Assembly (NCBI RefSeq): GCF_001693485.1
Contig: NZ_MAXC01000055.1
Coordinates: forward strand, 1-64,000
From: Bradyrhizobium sp. LMTR 3
GTDB taxonomy: Bacteria > Pseudomonadota > Alphaproteobacteria > Rhizobiales > Xanthobacteraceae
Length of the DNA: 64,000 nt
Direction: 5' to 3'
Positions 16,829 to 25,064 of the stretch are shown here, piece by piece (the stretch's first letter is position 1; the number at the start of each line of letters is the position of its first letter). The notes under the pieces are model-generated. The model was not told the DNA's origin and searched no databases. It saw nothing but the letters and a program-made list of their open reading frames with translations. Both the position numbers and the translations under genes were made by a program.

Positions 16829-17896
16829 ATGCGGTTTAGAGGCTGGACAATCTTCGTTACGGGAGGCGCAGGGTTCATCGGATCCGCAGTCGTACGGCAT
16901 CTGCTGCAAGGCACCCACGCAAAGGTCGTCAATATTGATAAGCTGACTTACGCGGCGAACCTTGAATCGCTGCCCGGCACGGCCGGAAACATGAATTACT
17001 TCTTTGAGAAACAGTGCATTTGCGATGGGCTTGGCCTCCGTCGCCTGTTCGAGAAGTATCAGCCAGATGCAGTGATGAATCTCGCCGCCGAGAGTCATGT
17101 TGATCGATCGATCGACGGGCCCGCCGAATTCATTCAGACCAACGTAGTCGGTACTTTCACAATCTTGCAGGAAGCTTTGCGCCACTGGCGCTCGCTCTCG
17201 GGCGAGAAGCGCAAACGTTTCCGCTTTTTGCACATTTCTACGGATGAGGTGTTCGGCTCACTTGGGGACGAGGGGTTCTTCATGGAGACAACGGCCTACG
17301 CTCCGAACTCTCCTTACTCCGCCAGCAAGGCATCCTCCGACCATCTGGTACGCGCGTGGCATCACACGTACGAACTTCCGACGCTGGTCACAAACTGCTC
17401 GAACAACTATGGACCCTACCATTTCCCCGAAAAACTAATCCCGCACATGATCATCAGGGGATTGGCGGGCGAGTCCCTGCCCGTCTATGGCGACGGAAAG
17501 AACATCCGCGATTGGCTCTATGTCGAGGATCACGCCAAGGCGTTAAGTCTGGTCCTGGAGCGGGGAAGTATAGGCGAGACCTACAACGTCGGTGGCCGTA
17601 ACGAGCGCACCAATCTGTACGTGGTCGAACGAATCTGCGACCTGCTCGACGAGATCAGCCCGAACCGGAGCGGTTCCCACCGAAATCTTATAAATTTTGT
17701 TCCCGACCGCCCTGGGCACGATCGCCGCTATGCAATTGATGCCTCCAAGCTCGAGCGAGAGGTGGGATGGCGCGCCGAAGAGGATTTCGAAACTGGAATC
17801 TACAAAACAGTGCGCTGGTACGTCGACCACCAACCATGGTGGCGGGCGATTGCGAACCGGGGATACACGGCGAAGCGGATCGGATTGAATAGGTGA
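16829..17896 (+). CDS. rfbB: dTDP-glucose 4,6-dehydratase
   Basis: 355 aa. It oxidises and dehydrates dTDP-glucose to dTDP-4-keto-6-deoxyglucose with bound NAD. Residues 8-18 give the Rossmann loop TGGAGFIGSAV. LAAESHVDRSIDGP, STDEVFGSLGDEG (catalytic Asp-Glu) and Y-S-A-S-K (Tyr/Lys) follow, and NNYGPYHFPEKLIP and GDGKNIRDWLYVEDH complete the family pattern. The TDEVFG Phe replaces the more common Tyr, which is known in homologues. It ends the rightward half of the rhamnose locus; a 556-bp gap follows. Confidence 0.95.
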   Translation: MRFRGWTIFVTGGAGFIGSAVVRHLLQGTHAKVVNIDKLTYAANLESLPGTAGNMNYFFEKQCICDGLGLRRLFEKYQPDAVMNLAAESHVDRSIDGPAEFIQTNVVGTFTILQEALRHWRSLSGEKRKRFRFLHISTDEVFGSLGDEGFFMETTAYAPNSPYSASKASSDHLVRAWHHTYELPTLVTNCSNNYGPYHFPEKLIPHMIIRGLAGESLPVYGDGKNIRDWLYVEDHAKALSLVLERGSIGETYNVGGRNERTNLYVVERICDLLDEISPNRSGSHRNLINFVPDRPGHDRRYAIDASKLEREVGWRAEEDFETGIYKTVRWYVDHQPWWRAIANRGYTAKRIGLNR

Positions 17897-18452
17897 GCAG
17901 AGTACACCAGCCGGCGACCAACATCCGCTCGCACTAGAACGTAAGATGCCTCGGTCGCCCAACCAACGACGACGCAAGTGGCTCGAGAGGAGAGGAGAGT
18001 AAAGTCGTCTGAGTTGGCAGGGCTCGACGCTAACAAATCTGCCTCCCTCTTGGAATGCCTACTAGTATTCGCTCCAGTTCAACTAGACATAGAACTCGCC
18101 CTTGAACCACGCTAGATTTGATGCATTAGACATTCTTTCAGCGCACGTTCGGCATTTCTTGGTTGTTGACCGTTCCTTGATCCCACGGAGGGGCCGGGCA
18201 TCCCGCCCGAATTAAGTGGCCCTTTCAACTTTTGGGGAGGTCGCTTTTGTGATCAGAGAGCCTGCATCGGCTCGTTGACGCTCCTGATCGCAGGGCCGGA
18301 AGGAGATCCTATCAGGCCTCGATGGAGGCTCCAATGCCGGTGGTCGAAGTAGACGGACCCCACGCTACTGGCTCGCGTTAGTGTCTTGCGTACGCTGAAC
18401 CGCCGGCATGCGCGAAAGATGGATGAACGCGAAGAAAGCTGAAGAGGGATCA
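17897..18452. other. Long gap after rfbB, nothing recognised
   Basis: I find no gene with a ribosome site and protein-like sequence on either strand. A GC-rich imperfect dyad (GGGCATCCCGCCC near 18196) could end rfb transcription but lacks a T-run. No RNA gene or mobile element end is evident. Confidence 0.35.
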
Positions 18453-18734
18453 ATGACAGGAATCCGGCTAACTTTGCTCGTTGTCGCGAGCTCTTTTTTC
18501 ACCCTCGCCGCTCAGGCCAGATGCGTTTGCCAATGTGTTGAGGGTCGCTTGCTACCGCGATGCACAACCAGCACCGATATTCCACCCGCCTGCCCCTTGT
18601 CGGTCTGTGAAATGACACCGCCATCCATTTCGCCGCCGATGCAGGTGCCACCCGTTGGCCGTTCCCAATGCTCGCAGCGTCAGGTCTTGAATCCCGCAAC
18701 CAGACAATACGAATCGCGTGTTGTTTGCAACTGA
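18453..18734 (+). CDS. Small secreted cysteine-rich protein
   Basis: 93 aa from the ATG at 18453, which follows GAGGGA; an upstream in-frame ATG at 18408 lacks a site and would spoil the signal peptide. Residues 1-21 are a signal peptide (LTLLVVASSFFTLAAQA). The mature protein has eight cysteines, many in close pairs: C-V-C-Q-C near its start, then R-C-T-T, P-A-C-P-L-S-V-C and a final V-C-N. It also has proline-rich spacers such as PPSISPPMQVPP. Disulfide-bonded and periplasmic or secreted is the likely state. I do not recognise a named family. Confidence 0.6.
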   Translation: MTGIRLTLLVVASSFFTLAAQARCVCQCVEGRLLPRCTTSTDIPPACPLSVCEMTPPSISPPMQVPPVGRSQCSQRQVLNPATRQYESRVVCN

Positions 18735-19316
18735 AGCGATTTTGCGAGCGTTCTCGAAAAGAGGTCTGCCATCAGCGCCACGGAGCCCGCAGACCTTACA
18801 GATAAATTTCGGCTCCGGGGCGGATAGACGCACATCGTCGCTGTGCGCCTTGATATCCGACTCGATCGGGGATCAGGCGCGAAGGGTTATGATGGCCGGC
18901 AAAGAAACTGGAGCCGCCTCCTTCCTCGGGGTCACGCGTAAGGGCCGGCGGCCTCCGTAGGGTTAAGTCAATATGCCTTCAAAGCCGCGCGATGAGACGC
19001 CGTCACTCAGATGCGGCGAGTAGCCTTAGACTTCCAGAATGAACATTACGAAAGCGATGGCGAACGAAAGCTGCGCAATGATCCGGATCCCCACTCGCCG
19101 CTGTTCCCGATTTAACTCTTACCGCCCATATCAAGCTTAACGAGCGAATTCTGTTGCTCTCGATCTTCGTGCGGATAGCGTACACGACGCCGGACAATTG
19201 CCCCCGTCCGGCTCAATGTGACGAAGCCGTCGGGCGGCTTACAGTCAGTTTCGCCCGCCGCTCGGCGACTTCGTTAGCGTATGAGGCCGCTAACGAAACT
19301 GCGCGGAGACGACTCC
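18735..19316. other. Long gap, nothing recognised
   Basis: Frames of 60-80 codons occur on both strands but show no ribosome site and have the Arg/Ser/Pro-rich look of shadow frames. No repeat, tRNA or element end is visible to me. The right end should carry the promoter of the gene at 19317. Confidence 0.35.
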
Positions 19317-19511
19317 ATGTTTACCGCAATTGACCCTCCTGAAATGCAAATCTTAAAGCCAGCAGGCGCGGAATTCTGGCATCTTTGGACCGTGATATTT
19401 CCCAGGCGATCCATCACCGGCCGTCTCGTACACGGACGCGTGTGGCGCCGACATGACGGCCGCCATTGGCAATACAAGAAATTCATCGAGTACGATGAGG
19501 ATGGAGAATGA
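19317..19511 (+). CDS. Small hypothetical protein, 64 aa
   Basis: The ATG at 19317 has GGAG 8 bases upstream; the frame extends back to 19281 without a site. The peptide contains an aromatic and basic core, F-W-H-L-W-T-V-I-F-P-R-R-S-I, then GRLVHGRVWRRHDGRHWQYKKF and an acidic end. I recall the RRSI-GRLV-GxVWRR-DGR-W-YKKF pattern from Bradyrhizobium proteins of unknown function. Its stop overlaps the PilZ gene start by four bases (ATGA), so the two are translationally coupled and may act together. Confidence 0.65.
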   Translation: MFTAIDPPEMQILKPAGAEFWHLWTVIFPRRSITGRLVHGRVWRRHDGRHWQYKKFIEYDEDGE

Positions 19512-19771
19512 TGCCGAGTCCTCGCAACGATCGACGAGCAGTTTGCAGGGCAGGTATCGGGAGAGGCGCGCTGCTGTTCTTCAAGGGGCAGCCCGGCGCG
19601 CGCGGCTGCAAGGTCATTGACATCTCGGACTGTGGCGCAAAACTTCGGATACACAATCTATCGGTACTGCCGAGCACCTTCGAGCTGACCTTCGACAATT
19701 TTGAAACTATCCGAAGGTGCCGCCTAGTTTGGCGGGATGGCGAATTGCTCGGCATCGCTTTCGAACATTAA
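19508..19771 (+). CDS. PilZ-domain protein
   Basis: 87 aa, a single domain. PilZ domains bind cyclic di-GMP through an RxxxR motif and a D/N-x-S-x-x-G motif. Here the N-terminus has R-R-A-V-C-R, which satisfies RxxxR, and residues 38-43 give D-I-S-D-C-G. The beta-barrel continues with AKLRIHNLS, FELTF and CRLVWRDGELLGIAFE, the common end of this family. A stand-alone PilZ could work as a c-di-GMP adaptor. It overlaps the preceding small gene by four bases. Whether it binds the ligand depends on the first Arg pair being correctly placed. Confidence 0.8.
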   Translation: MMPSPRNDRRAVCRAGIGRGALLFFKGQPGARGCKVIDISDCGAKLRIHNLSVLPSTFELTFDNFETIRRCRLVWRDGELLGIAFEH

Positions 19772-19818
19772 AGGCTATGCCTCATCGCATCTAATGAGCT
19801 GCGCGTCTGAATAAGCGA

Positions 19819-19992
19819 CTAGGGATTGTGAGACTTCGTCGGCCCTACATCGCTCGACGGTTGATTGAGAATCTGCAATCTACGCTCGAGCTCGGCCTTT
19901 TTGGCCTTCAGCTTCAAGCTGAGGACATCTTGCATCAGCTCGCGGAGCCTAAACAGCTCATCGATCGTCATAGATTCCCATTCGCTTTTCAT
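19819..19992 (-). CDS. Truncated H-NS-like protein (N-terminal oligomerisation part only)
   Basis: 57 aa from the ATG at 19990-19992, with GGGGG upstream. The start (M-K, then E-S-M-T-I-D-E-L-F-R-L) and the coiled coil KLKAKKAELERRLQIL align with the beginning of the full H-NS protein at 20714-21022 (M-K-R-I-D-L-E-R-M-S-T-D-D-L, then KQQLEARLKLL). It stops after a short polar tail and has no PKYRNP/TWAGRG DNA-binding module. No remnant of that module is visible downstream, where the PilZ gene runs the other way. By analogy with H-NST of Escherichia coli islands it could join H-NS oligomers and weaken silencing; that is inference. Confidence 0.6.
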   Translation of the reverse strand: MKSEWESMTIDELFRLRELMQDVLSLKLKAKKAELERRLQILNQPSSDVGPTKSHNP

Positions 19993-20091
19993 GACGCGCC
20001 CCCACAATCATGAGTCGAAACGACTATCGATTGTAATGAGGAGTTCTATGATTCGATAGAGGGCCAATGCCGGTATTCGGCAACTGCCCAA

Positions 20092-20202
20092 CTATTCCAT
20101 TCCGTCGAGCTCGCGAACATTCCATAGCGAAACTGCCAGGATGATAAGAGATGGCATCCACGCGAGCGTGGCTCCAAATGCTACGGCTTGCAAAGTGGTC
20201 AT
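20092..20202 (-). CDS. Tiny membrane protein, 36 aa
   Basis: ATG at 20200-20202, with GGGAG 6 bases upstream, a strong site. The peptide starts M-T-T-L-Q-A-V-A-F-G, continues hydrophobic through ATLAWMPSLIILAVSLW and ends polar (NVRELDGME), so it is a single-pass membrane peptide. I recognise the MTTLQA...A-W-x-P-S-L-I start from tiny Bradyrhizobium ORFs annotated as hypothetical. It lies between the truncated and the complete H-NS genes, on the same strand. Confidence 0.6.
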   Translation of the reverse strand: MTTLQAVAFGATLAWMPSLIILAVSLWNVRELDGME

Positions 20203-20546
20203 GGATCGCTCCCAATTCCCCACTCACGAACCTAACTGCTCGTAATTAAATTGTAGTTGACAGCTCAAATCTTGACGTGCCGATGCCGATATCAAGGCAT
20301 TTATGCGGTGCGAACAGTTGGCCGCTTGGTGCGACTTTCCTCGTGATTGTGTGTGCGATGCAGCGCGAACGCCCGCCAGCGGATGAGCCTCAAAGTTTTT
20401 TGTGCGACGCCTGACCGTCCATGCGCCGCCCATGCGAGCACAACTGATCGGCGGCTCCGGCAGGCTTTGCAGCCAGCAACCGGCAGTCTGAATCCCGTGT
20501 TGTTTGTGATCTGTCGCAGCTTCAAGCGCGAACTGGATATAATCCA
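20203..20546. other. Intergenic stretch upstream of the frameshifted gene
   Basis: No gene is supported. Overlapping frames on both strands lack ribosome sites. The segment is less GC-rich near 20230-20260. Confidence 0.35.
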
Positions 20547-20727
20547 ATGGCAGTGTGGATCTACGTCGACACTCGCAAGCCGCTGTCGGGGAACAAGGTA
20601 CATCTCAAGCTGTTCGCAAAACGCGGAGGTAGCGAAAGCGTGGTTCGAACGGTACAACCCAGAAGGCATTGCGTTTGCATTAGGCTTTAGAGTTAGCCTT
20701 TTCGGGCGGCGGCTTATCGTCGATTGA
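20547..20727 (+). pseudogene. Frameshifted small conserved protein
   Basis: The ATG at 20547 opens M-A-V-W-I-Y-V-D-T-R, then H-L-K-L-F-A, which is the start of a small protein known to me from Bradyrhizobium (pattern M-A-x-W-I-Y-V-D-T...HLKVFA...A-x-W-F-x-x-N-D-P-E-G-V-A-F-E). Here the frame after LKLFA goes wrong, but the next frame reads N-A-E-V-A-K-A-W-F-E-R-Y-N-P-E-G-I-A-F. The two halves join if one A is removed from the AAAA at 20618-20621. So a one-base insertion in a homopolymer breaks the gene, or it is a sequencing error. The shifted frame runs to a TGA at 20725-20727, overlapping the 3' end of the H-NS gene on the other strand. Confidence 0.7.
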
Positions 20728-21022
20728 CCGCCTTCTTAATTCTGAAATCCTCGATACGCCTACCCGAGCGCAACTGCGCTACCAGCCAAAGCGGCTGCTT
20801 GCCACGTCCGGCCCAGGTCTCGGACGGCTGATCAGGATTGCGATATTTCGGGGGTACCGCAGGGTAGGCCCGGCGCCCTGACATTGGGGCTTCCAGCAGC
20901 TTCAGACGCGCTTCTAACTGCTGTTTTTCCGCCTGGATTCTTTGCTGCAACAACTGAGTGACCTCAACATGCAGCGACCAAAGGTCGTCGGTACTCATCC
21001 GTTCGAGATCGATTCGCTTCAT
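20714..21022 (-). CDS. H-NS family nucleoid protein
   Basis: 102 aa from the ATG at 21020-21022, which has GGAG 6 bases upstream; earlier in-frame ATGs at 21040 have none. Residues 1-46 are the oligomerisation helices (MSTDDLWSLHVEVTQLL, QAEKQQLEARLKLLE). The C-terminal module, about residues 58-95, reads PKYRNPDQPSETWAGRGKQP and then WLV-QL-SGRRIEDFRI, the DNA-binding form of H-NS usual in rhizobia. Such proteins coat AT-rich DNA and silence acquired genes. The gene has a long AT-rich upstream region (about 21050-21250), a probable autoregulatory target. The truncated relative at 19819 lies downstream on the same strand. Confidence 0.88.
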   Translation of the reverse strand: MKRIDLERMSTDDLWSLHVEVTQLLQQRIQAEKQQLEARLKLLEAPMSGRRAYPAVPPKYRNPDQPSETWAGRGKQPLWLVAQLRSGRRIEDFRIKKAVNRR

Positions 21023-21258
21023 GACTAACTCCATCATCATTTCTCATGCACAGCTTCCGTTATTTCTCCGTTATTTGAATAATAAACCAACGTTTGCTTT
21101 CGGATTAAAGTGGGGTAAAAAGCGTAGGTGAGCGTTCTTTAAAGTAAAATCGCGGCCAAAATGCTCACAACCGGTTCCAATTGTGGAACCAACGCTGTAG
21201 CCAGAATTGTGTTTAGTTATTGGTGCATTTTGTTTTTTAGTTATGTAGGGGTTGAGTT

Positions 21259-21504
21259 ATGCCAAAGCGCAGCCGCGACATAGAGTTACTTTGTCAAAAT
21301 AGTGATCTAAGAGCACAATATGAAGAGCTAATTCGCTTGCGAGCGGAGGTCGCCGGCTTGCTCTTTCCTTTGAAAAGATCGCTGCCTCGCAAACTTAGGG
21401 TTGGCCGCAGCAATCGGTCGGCAGCACGAATAGTACAGCGAAGCAAGCGGCCAGCGTCCTGCGCACCCATCCTGCTACTAATGCCGGGGCGTAATGCTAC
21501 ATAG
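21259..21504 (+). CDS. Hypothetical protein, 81 aa
   Basis: The ATG at 21259 follows TAGGGG at a plausible distance. The first 35 residues look genuine (M-P-K-R-S-R-D-I-E-L-L, then LRAQYEELIRLRAEVAGL), an amphipathic helix. The rest is basic, serine-rich and weaker, as if the frame were decayed after residue about 40. No membrane helix or catalytic motif. It diverges from the H-NS gene and may share its AT-rich promoter region. Function unknown. Confidence 0.45.
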   Translation: MPKRSRDIELLCQNSDLRAQYEELIRLRAEVAGLLFPLKRSLPRKLRVGRSNRSAARIVQRSKRPASCAPILLLMPGRNAT

Positions 21505-21766
21505 ACCGCACTACGCCATGGTCATTCGAAGGCCTCCGCTCCGGCGCCCGGTCGGCTGCGGTTGCGTCGCATACGGCCCCATAGTCCGCCTGGGGCACTG
21601 AAGCCGCCCATTCGGCTTCACGCTGACGCCTAATTCGGCCTCCGCCATTAGCGCGGCGCGCCGTTCATGCCGGCGCTCCGCAGTTGTGCTGTGAACACCG
21701 GCGACTGGCACGGCTTCTGCTGTTTGGGTGCCGCGGGGGATTTAATCGGTTCAATTTAGGACGAAG

Positions 21767-21952
21767 ATGCAGCCGGACAAGTATTTTGATACCGGCGGTT
21801 TTTTTGACAGAGCAGCGGGCGCATTCTTGTCCGGAGGCGACGAGATCTCCGAGTATTTTCCGCCTTATGTGAACCTGAATACAGACTGTCACGACGAAGT
21901 AAAGAATAGCCTGATATTGTCAGGTGTGTGCGGGCGTAGGGGTAGAACATGA
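21767..21952 (+). CDS. Hypothetical protein, 61 aa
   Basis: The ATG at 21767 has AGGA upstream. The peptide M-Q-P-D-K-Y-F-D-T-G-G-F-F-D-R-A-A-G is acidic and aromatic, with a middle part GGDEISEYFPPYVNL, and the last residues turn basic. Its stop overlaps the next ATG by four bases (ATGA at 21949-21952), the arrangement expected of coupled genes, and this is the main support. Composition alone would be marginal. I do not recognise a family. Confidence 0.35.
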   Translation: MQPDKYFDTGGFFDRAAGAFLSGGDEISEYFPPYVNLNTDCHDEVKNSLILSGVCGRRGRT

Positions 21953-22134
21953 AACAGCCGGTTGAAGTACGGACACATCGTCTTTTGCAAATCTCGACCG
22001 ATCTTCACAACCGAATGGCTGAAGTTCAGAAACTCAGAGAAATGGTGCGATCAGCGGAGGCGGCAAAGCGCGGCCAAGAGCCGGTCCATCCAGCAGCCGT
22101 CCTGCCTCCCGTCAGCAATGAGCTGCGCGTCTGA
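21949..22134 (+). CDS. Small helical protein, 61 aa, related to the gene at 10099
   Basis: ATG at 21949, overlapping the stop of the preceding ORF. The product contains H-R-L-L-Q-I-S-T-D-L-H-N-R and MAEVQKLREMVRSAE, one long amphipathic helix, followed by a short polar tail. The helix matches MAELLKLREAVQRAE in the 100-aa product at 10099-10401. The two are probably copies of one small Bradyrhizobium family of unknown role. It is the last accessory gene before the denitrification locus. Confidence 0.55.
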   Translation: MKQPVEVRTHRLLQISTDLHNRMAEVQKLREMVRSAEAAKRGQEPVHPAAVLPPVSNELRV

Positions 22135-22277
22135 ATCAGGCTTGCGCTCACCGTAGCTCAACCTTTGGATGCTTGTACTTGCGTTGATCGCCGCGGCCGT
22201 TGGCACGTGAGGGTCCGCGCCGTCCTTTGACCGCCTGCGGCAGCCCGCTGCGGAAGTCTGAAATAGGCGGTCGAGCA

Positions 22278-24191
22278 TCAACGGGCAAGCTGCCGATAGA
22301 TCGATGGCAGCGCCGCCGGCAATCGGCGGATGTTGCCGACGATGGCGTAGCCGCCGCGCCCGAACAAGGTGGGAAAGTAGGACTGGGCGTTTGCGTCGAC
22401 CGTGACGCCGAACACCGCAACTCCGGAACGTCGGGCCTCCCGCACGGCCTTGCGGGTATCTTCGACCGCAAAGCGGCCTTCATAATGATCGACGTCGTTG
22501 GGCTTTCCATCGGTCAGCACCAACAGCAGCTTCTTGCGCTGGGGTTGACGGGCGAGTTCGGCAGCGGCATGGCGCACCGCCGCGCCGATCCGCGTGTAGT
22601 AGCCCGGCTTAAGCGCTCCGATACGCCGCTCGACGGCAACTCCCATCGGCTCCTCGAACGACTTGACCGTCTCGACACGCACCCAGGAGCGCCGCCGCGA
22701 TGTAAAGGTCAGGATGCTGTGATGGTCGCCACAGGCGGATAGCCCATGCGCGAGGACGAGCAGCGCTTCCTTTTCCACATCGAGAACACGGTGGCCATCG
22801 ACCCACGCGTCCGTGGAGAGCGAAACGTCGACCAACAGCGTGGCGGCGAGATCATGCCCTTGCGGCCGCATGGCCAGGTGGACCCGATCGAGCGCGCCGC
22901 TGCCGGCCCGCAGATCGCATCTAGCGCGGACGAGCGCGTCGAGATCCAGATCGAACCCGTCGGCCTGGCCGCGCGTCACTTCGTGCCGCGGCCGCAGCGC
23001 CTCGAAGCGCCGCCGCACATGACGGACGTGCTTGAGGACGTCCGCGTCCGGGTTCCAGCTTTCTCCTGTTTCCGAAGCCTGCCCCGTCAACACCCGGCAA
23101 TGATCCGGCAGATAAGTGCCGGCTCGGTAATCCCATTCCGGATAAAGACGACCGCTGTTCAGCCGTGTGGCATCGACGGCTTCCGGCGGCAGGTCCAGGT
23201 CGAATTTCAGCTTGGTCGCCGGCTTGCCGCTGCGGCGGCCGATCGCGAGTTCGTCGAGGTCGTCGGCTGCCTTGCGCGCGTCCTCGTCCTCGCTGTCGTC
23301 GGACGGACGATCGACGTTCACCATCTCCGCCATTGCGAGTATCTTCTCGAAACGGTTCAGGATGAACGGATCGCGCTTGTCGCCGTCACTGGCTTCGCGG
23401 ACGGCCCGGCGCTTACGCGTGTCAGGCATATCAGCCTGGTCGCCCGGCACAGGCGCGTCGTCATCGCCACCCTCGGCCGCAACGGCCTCGCGTGTCCAGC
23501 AATCGCCCCACAGCGGACACGGCAGCATTGGCCGGTATCCGGGCGGCGCTTTCGCCGGCAGGTCACCGCCGCCGGTCACCGCCGGCCACAGCCGGCCTGC
23601 CAGAGGCGCACCGGCACCGAGCAACGCCAGCACGATCCGTTCCACTTCCTGCTCGGCCCGTGGCAGAAGTCTCTGCGGGCGCGCTTGCGCCGTGGCCGCA
23701 GCCAGCCGCTCATAGGGACGCACCAAGCCGGGGAATAGCGCCTGGACTTTTCCTACCGTCTCGCGGGCGCGCCGCAAGGTCACGAGATCGCGCCGCAATG
23801 GGTCGATCTCATCGGTCATCGCAACCGGCGCCGTGGCGAACCACGCCGCCAGCCAGCGATAGAGCATGGCGTTGAGCTTGCGGTCTGGAAACAGCGCGAT
23901 CCGGTCGGGCAGGAAAACAGTTGCCCCGTCGCGGCCGGGATGGTCGATGCTCTCGTCGCCAAGCCCGATGCGCTGCCGCCAGCCCAGCCGGTGACCGGAT
24001 TTTCGCGATTTGGCGCCCGCGACCTGAACGCCCGCCTCGCCGCCCAGCGCGCGGAACATGATCGCGATCTGCCCCTGCACTTCCGCAAGCGTGGCGGCCT
24101 CATCGGGATGAACGGGATAACTCGCCGTGGCCCCCACCAGTCGATGCCAGGCGCGGCCAACCGTTTCCTCAAGTTCGAGGAAGTCGAGCAT
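22278..24191 (-). CDS. norD: Nitric oxide reductase activation protein NorD
   Basis: 637 aa, the normal length. NorD helps mature the NorCB nitric oxide reductase, working with the ATPase NorQ. The C-terminal third is a von Willebrand A domain with a MIDAS metal site: LLVDVSLSTD (DxSxS), then a conserved threonine region (SILTFTSRRRSWV) and LVLTDGKPND. The middle is acidic and low in complexity (SDDSEDEDARKAADD), and the N-terminal part begins M-L-D-F-L-E-L-E-E. It lies 3 bp after norQ, and no later norD start is credible. It is the last gene of the norCBQD operon. Confidence 0.95.
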   Translation of the reverse strand: MLDFLELEETVGRAWHRLVGATASYPVHPDEAATLAEVQGQIAIMFRALGGEAGVQVAGAKSRKSGHRLGWRQRIGLGDESIDHPGRDGATVFLPDRIALFPDRKLNAMLYRWLAAWFATAPVAMTDEIDPLRRDLVTLRRARETVGKVQALFPGLVRPYERLAAATAQARPQRLLPRAEQEVERIVLALLGAGAPLAGRLWPAVTGGGDLPAKAPPGYRPMLPCPLWGDCWTREAVAAEGGDDDAPVPGDQADMPDTRKRRAVREASDGDKRDPFILNRFEKILAMAEMVNVDRPSDDSEDEDARKAADDLDELAIGRRSGKPATKLKFDLDLPPEAVDATRLNSGRLYPEWDYRAGTYLPDHCRVLTGQASETGESWNPDADVLKHVRHVRRRFEALRPRHEVTRGQADGFDLDLDALVRARCDLRAGSGALDRVHLAMRPQGHDLAATLLVDVSLSTDAWVDGHRVLDVEKEALLVLAHGLSACGDHHSILTFTSRRRSWVRVETVKSFEEPMGVAVERRIGALKPGYYTRIGAAVRHAAAELARQPQRKKLLLVLTDGKPNDVDHYEGRFAVEDTRKAVREARRSGVAVFGVTVDANAQSYFPTLFGRGGYAIVGNIRRLPAALPSIYRQLAR

Positions 24192-24194
24192 GCC

Positions 24195-25004
24195 TCATCC
24201 AATCACGGCGCGGGCCACGTCGAGCAGCGCGGACTTGACGTCGGCATCGTCCGTGAGCGGCTCGATCATGCCGGCAAGCACGGCATCCAGGAGCGGAATG
24301 CCGGCAGAAATCAGCATCGCGCAGTAGACGATCAGGCGCGTCGATACCCCTTCCTCGAGGTCCTGTCCCTTCAGCGCGCGCAGCCGGCCCGCAAGTGCCA
24401 CCAGCGGACGCACGCGGTCGGGCGCAAGTCCGCTCTCGGCGGCGACCACCTGGACCTCCTGCTCAGCCGGCAGGAAGCCGAATTCGATCGCAACGAAGCG
24501 CTGGCGTGTCGACGGTTTCAAGGCCTTCAGGAGGCTTTGGTAACCGGGATTGTAAGACACGACCAACATGAAGCCCGGCGGCGCGACCAGTTCCTCGCCC
24601 GTGCGCTCGAGCGGCAGGATGCGGCGATCGTCCGTCAGCGGGTGCAGCACCACCGTCACATCCTTGCGCGCTTCCACGACCTCATCGAGATAGCAGATGC
24701 CGCCTTCCCGGACGGCGCGAGTCAGCGGACCGTCGGCCCAAACCGTGTCTCCGCCCTTGAGCAGATAGCGTCCGGTGAGATCGGCCGCCGTGAGGTCGTC
24801 GTGACAGGCGACGGTGTGCAGCGGCAAAGCGAGCCGCGCCGCCATGTGGGCGACGAAGCGGGTCTTTCCGCAGCCGGTCGGCCCTTTCAGCAGAACCGGC
24901 AGGCGACGCCGCCAGGCGTGTTCGAACAGCGTGCACTCGTTGCCGCTCGGGACGTAGGCCGGAAGCTCGGGTGGCGCTCCGACGGCGTGAAGTACGGCCT
25001 TCAT
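24195..25004 (-). CDS. norQ: Nitric oxide reductase activation ATPase NorQ (MoxR/CbbQ type)
   Basis: 269 aa from the ATG at 25002-25004, with GGAG upstream; the longer frame to 25043 has no site. It is an AAA+ ATPase of the CbbQ/NirQ/NorQ group. Walker A is LLKGPTGCGKTRFV, Walker B is ICYLDEVVEA with the DE pair, and sensor-1 is in VVSYNPGYQ. The C-terminal part carries LEEGVSTRLIVYCA, the CbbQ_C region. NorQ with NorD inserts metal or otherwise activates NorB. It lies 60 bp after norB and 3 bp before norD. Confidence 0.95.
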   Translation of the reverse strand: MKAVLHAVGAPPELPAYVPSGNECTLFEHAWRRRLPVLLKGPTGCGKTRFVAHMAARLALPLHTVACHDDLTAADLTGRYLLKGGDTVWADGPLTRAVREGGICYLDEVVEARKDVTVVLHPLTDDRRILPLERTGEELVAPPGFMLVVSYNPGYQSLLKALKPSTRQRFVAIEFGFLPAEQEVQVVAAESGLAPDRVRPLVALAGRLRALKGQDLEEGVSTRLIVYCAMLISAGIPLLDAVLAGMIEPLTDDADVKSALLDVARAVIG

Positions 25005-25064
25005 GTCAAATTCTCCAGCATTGAAGCGGCGGCCGGCCCGCAATGAAGACCGGCCGCTTGACGC

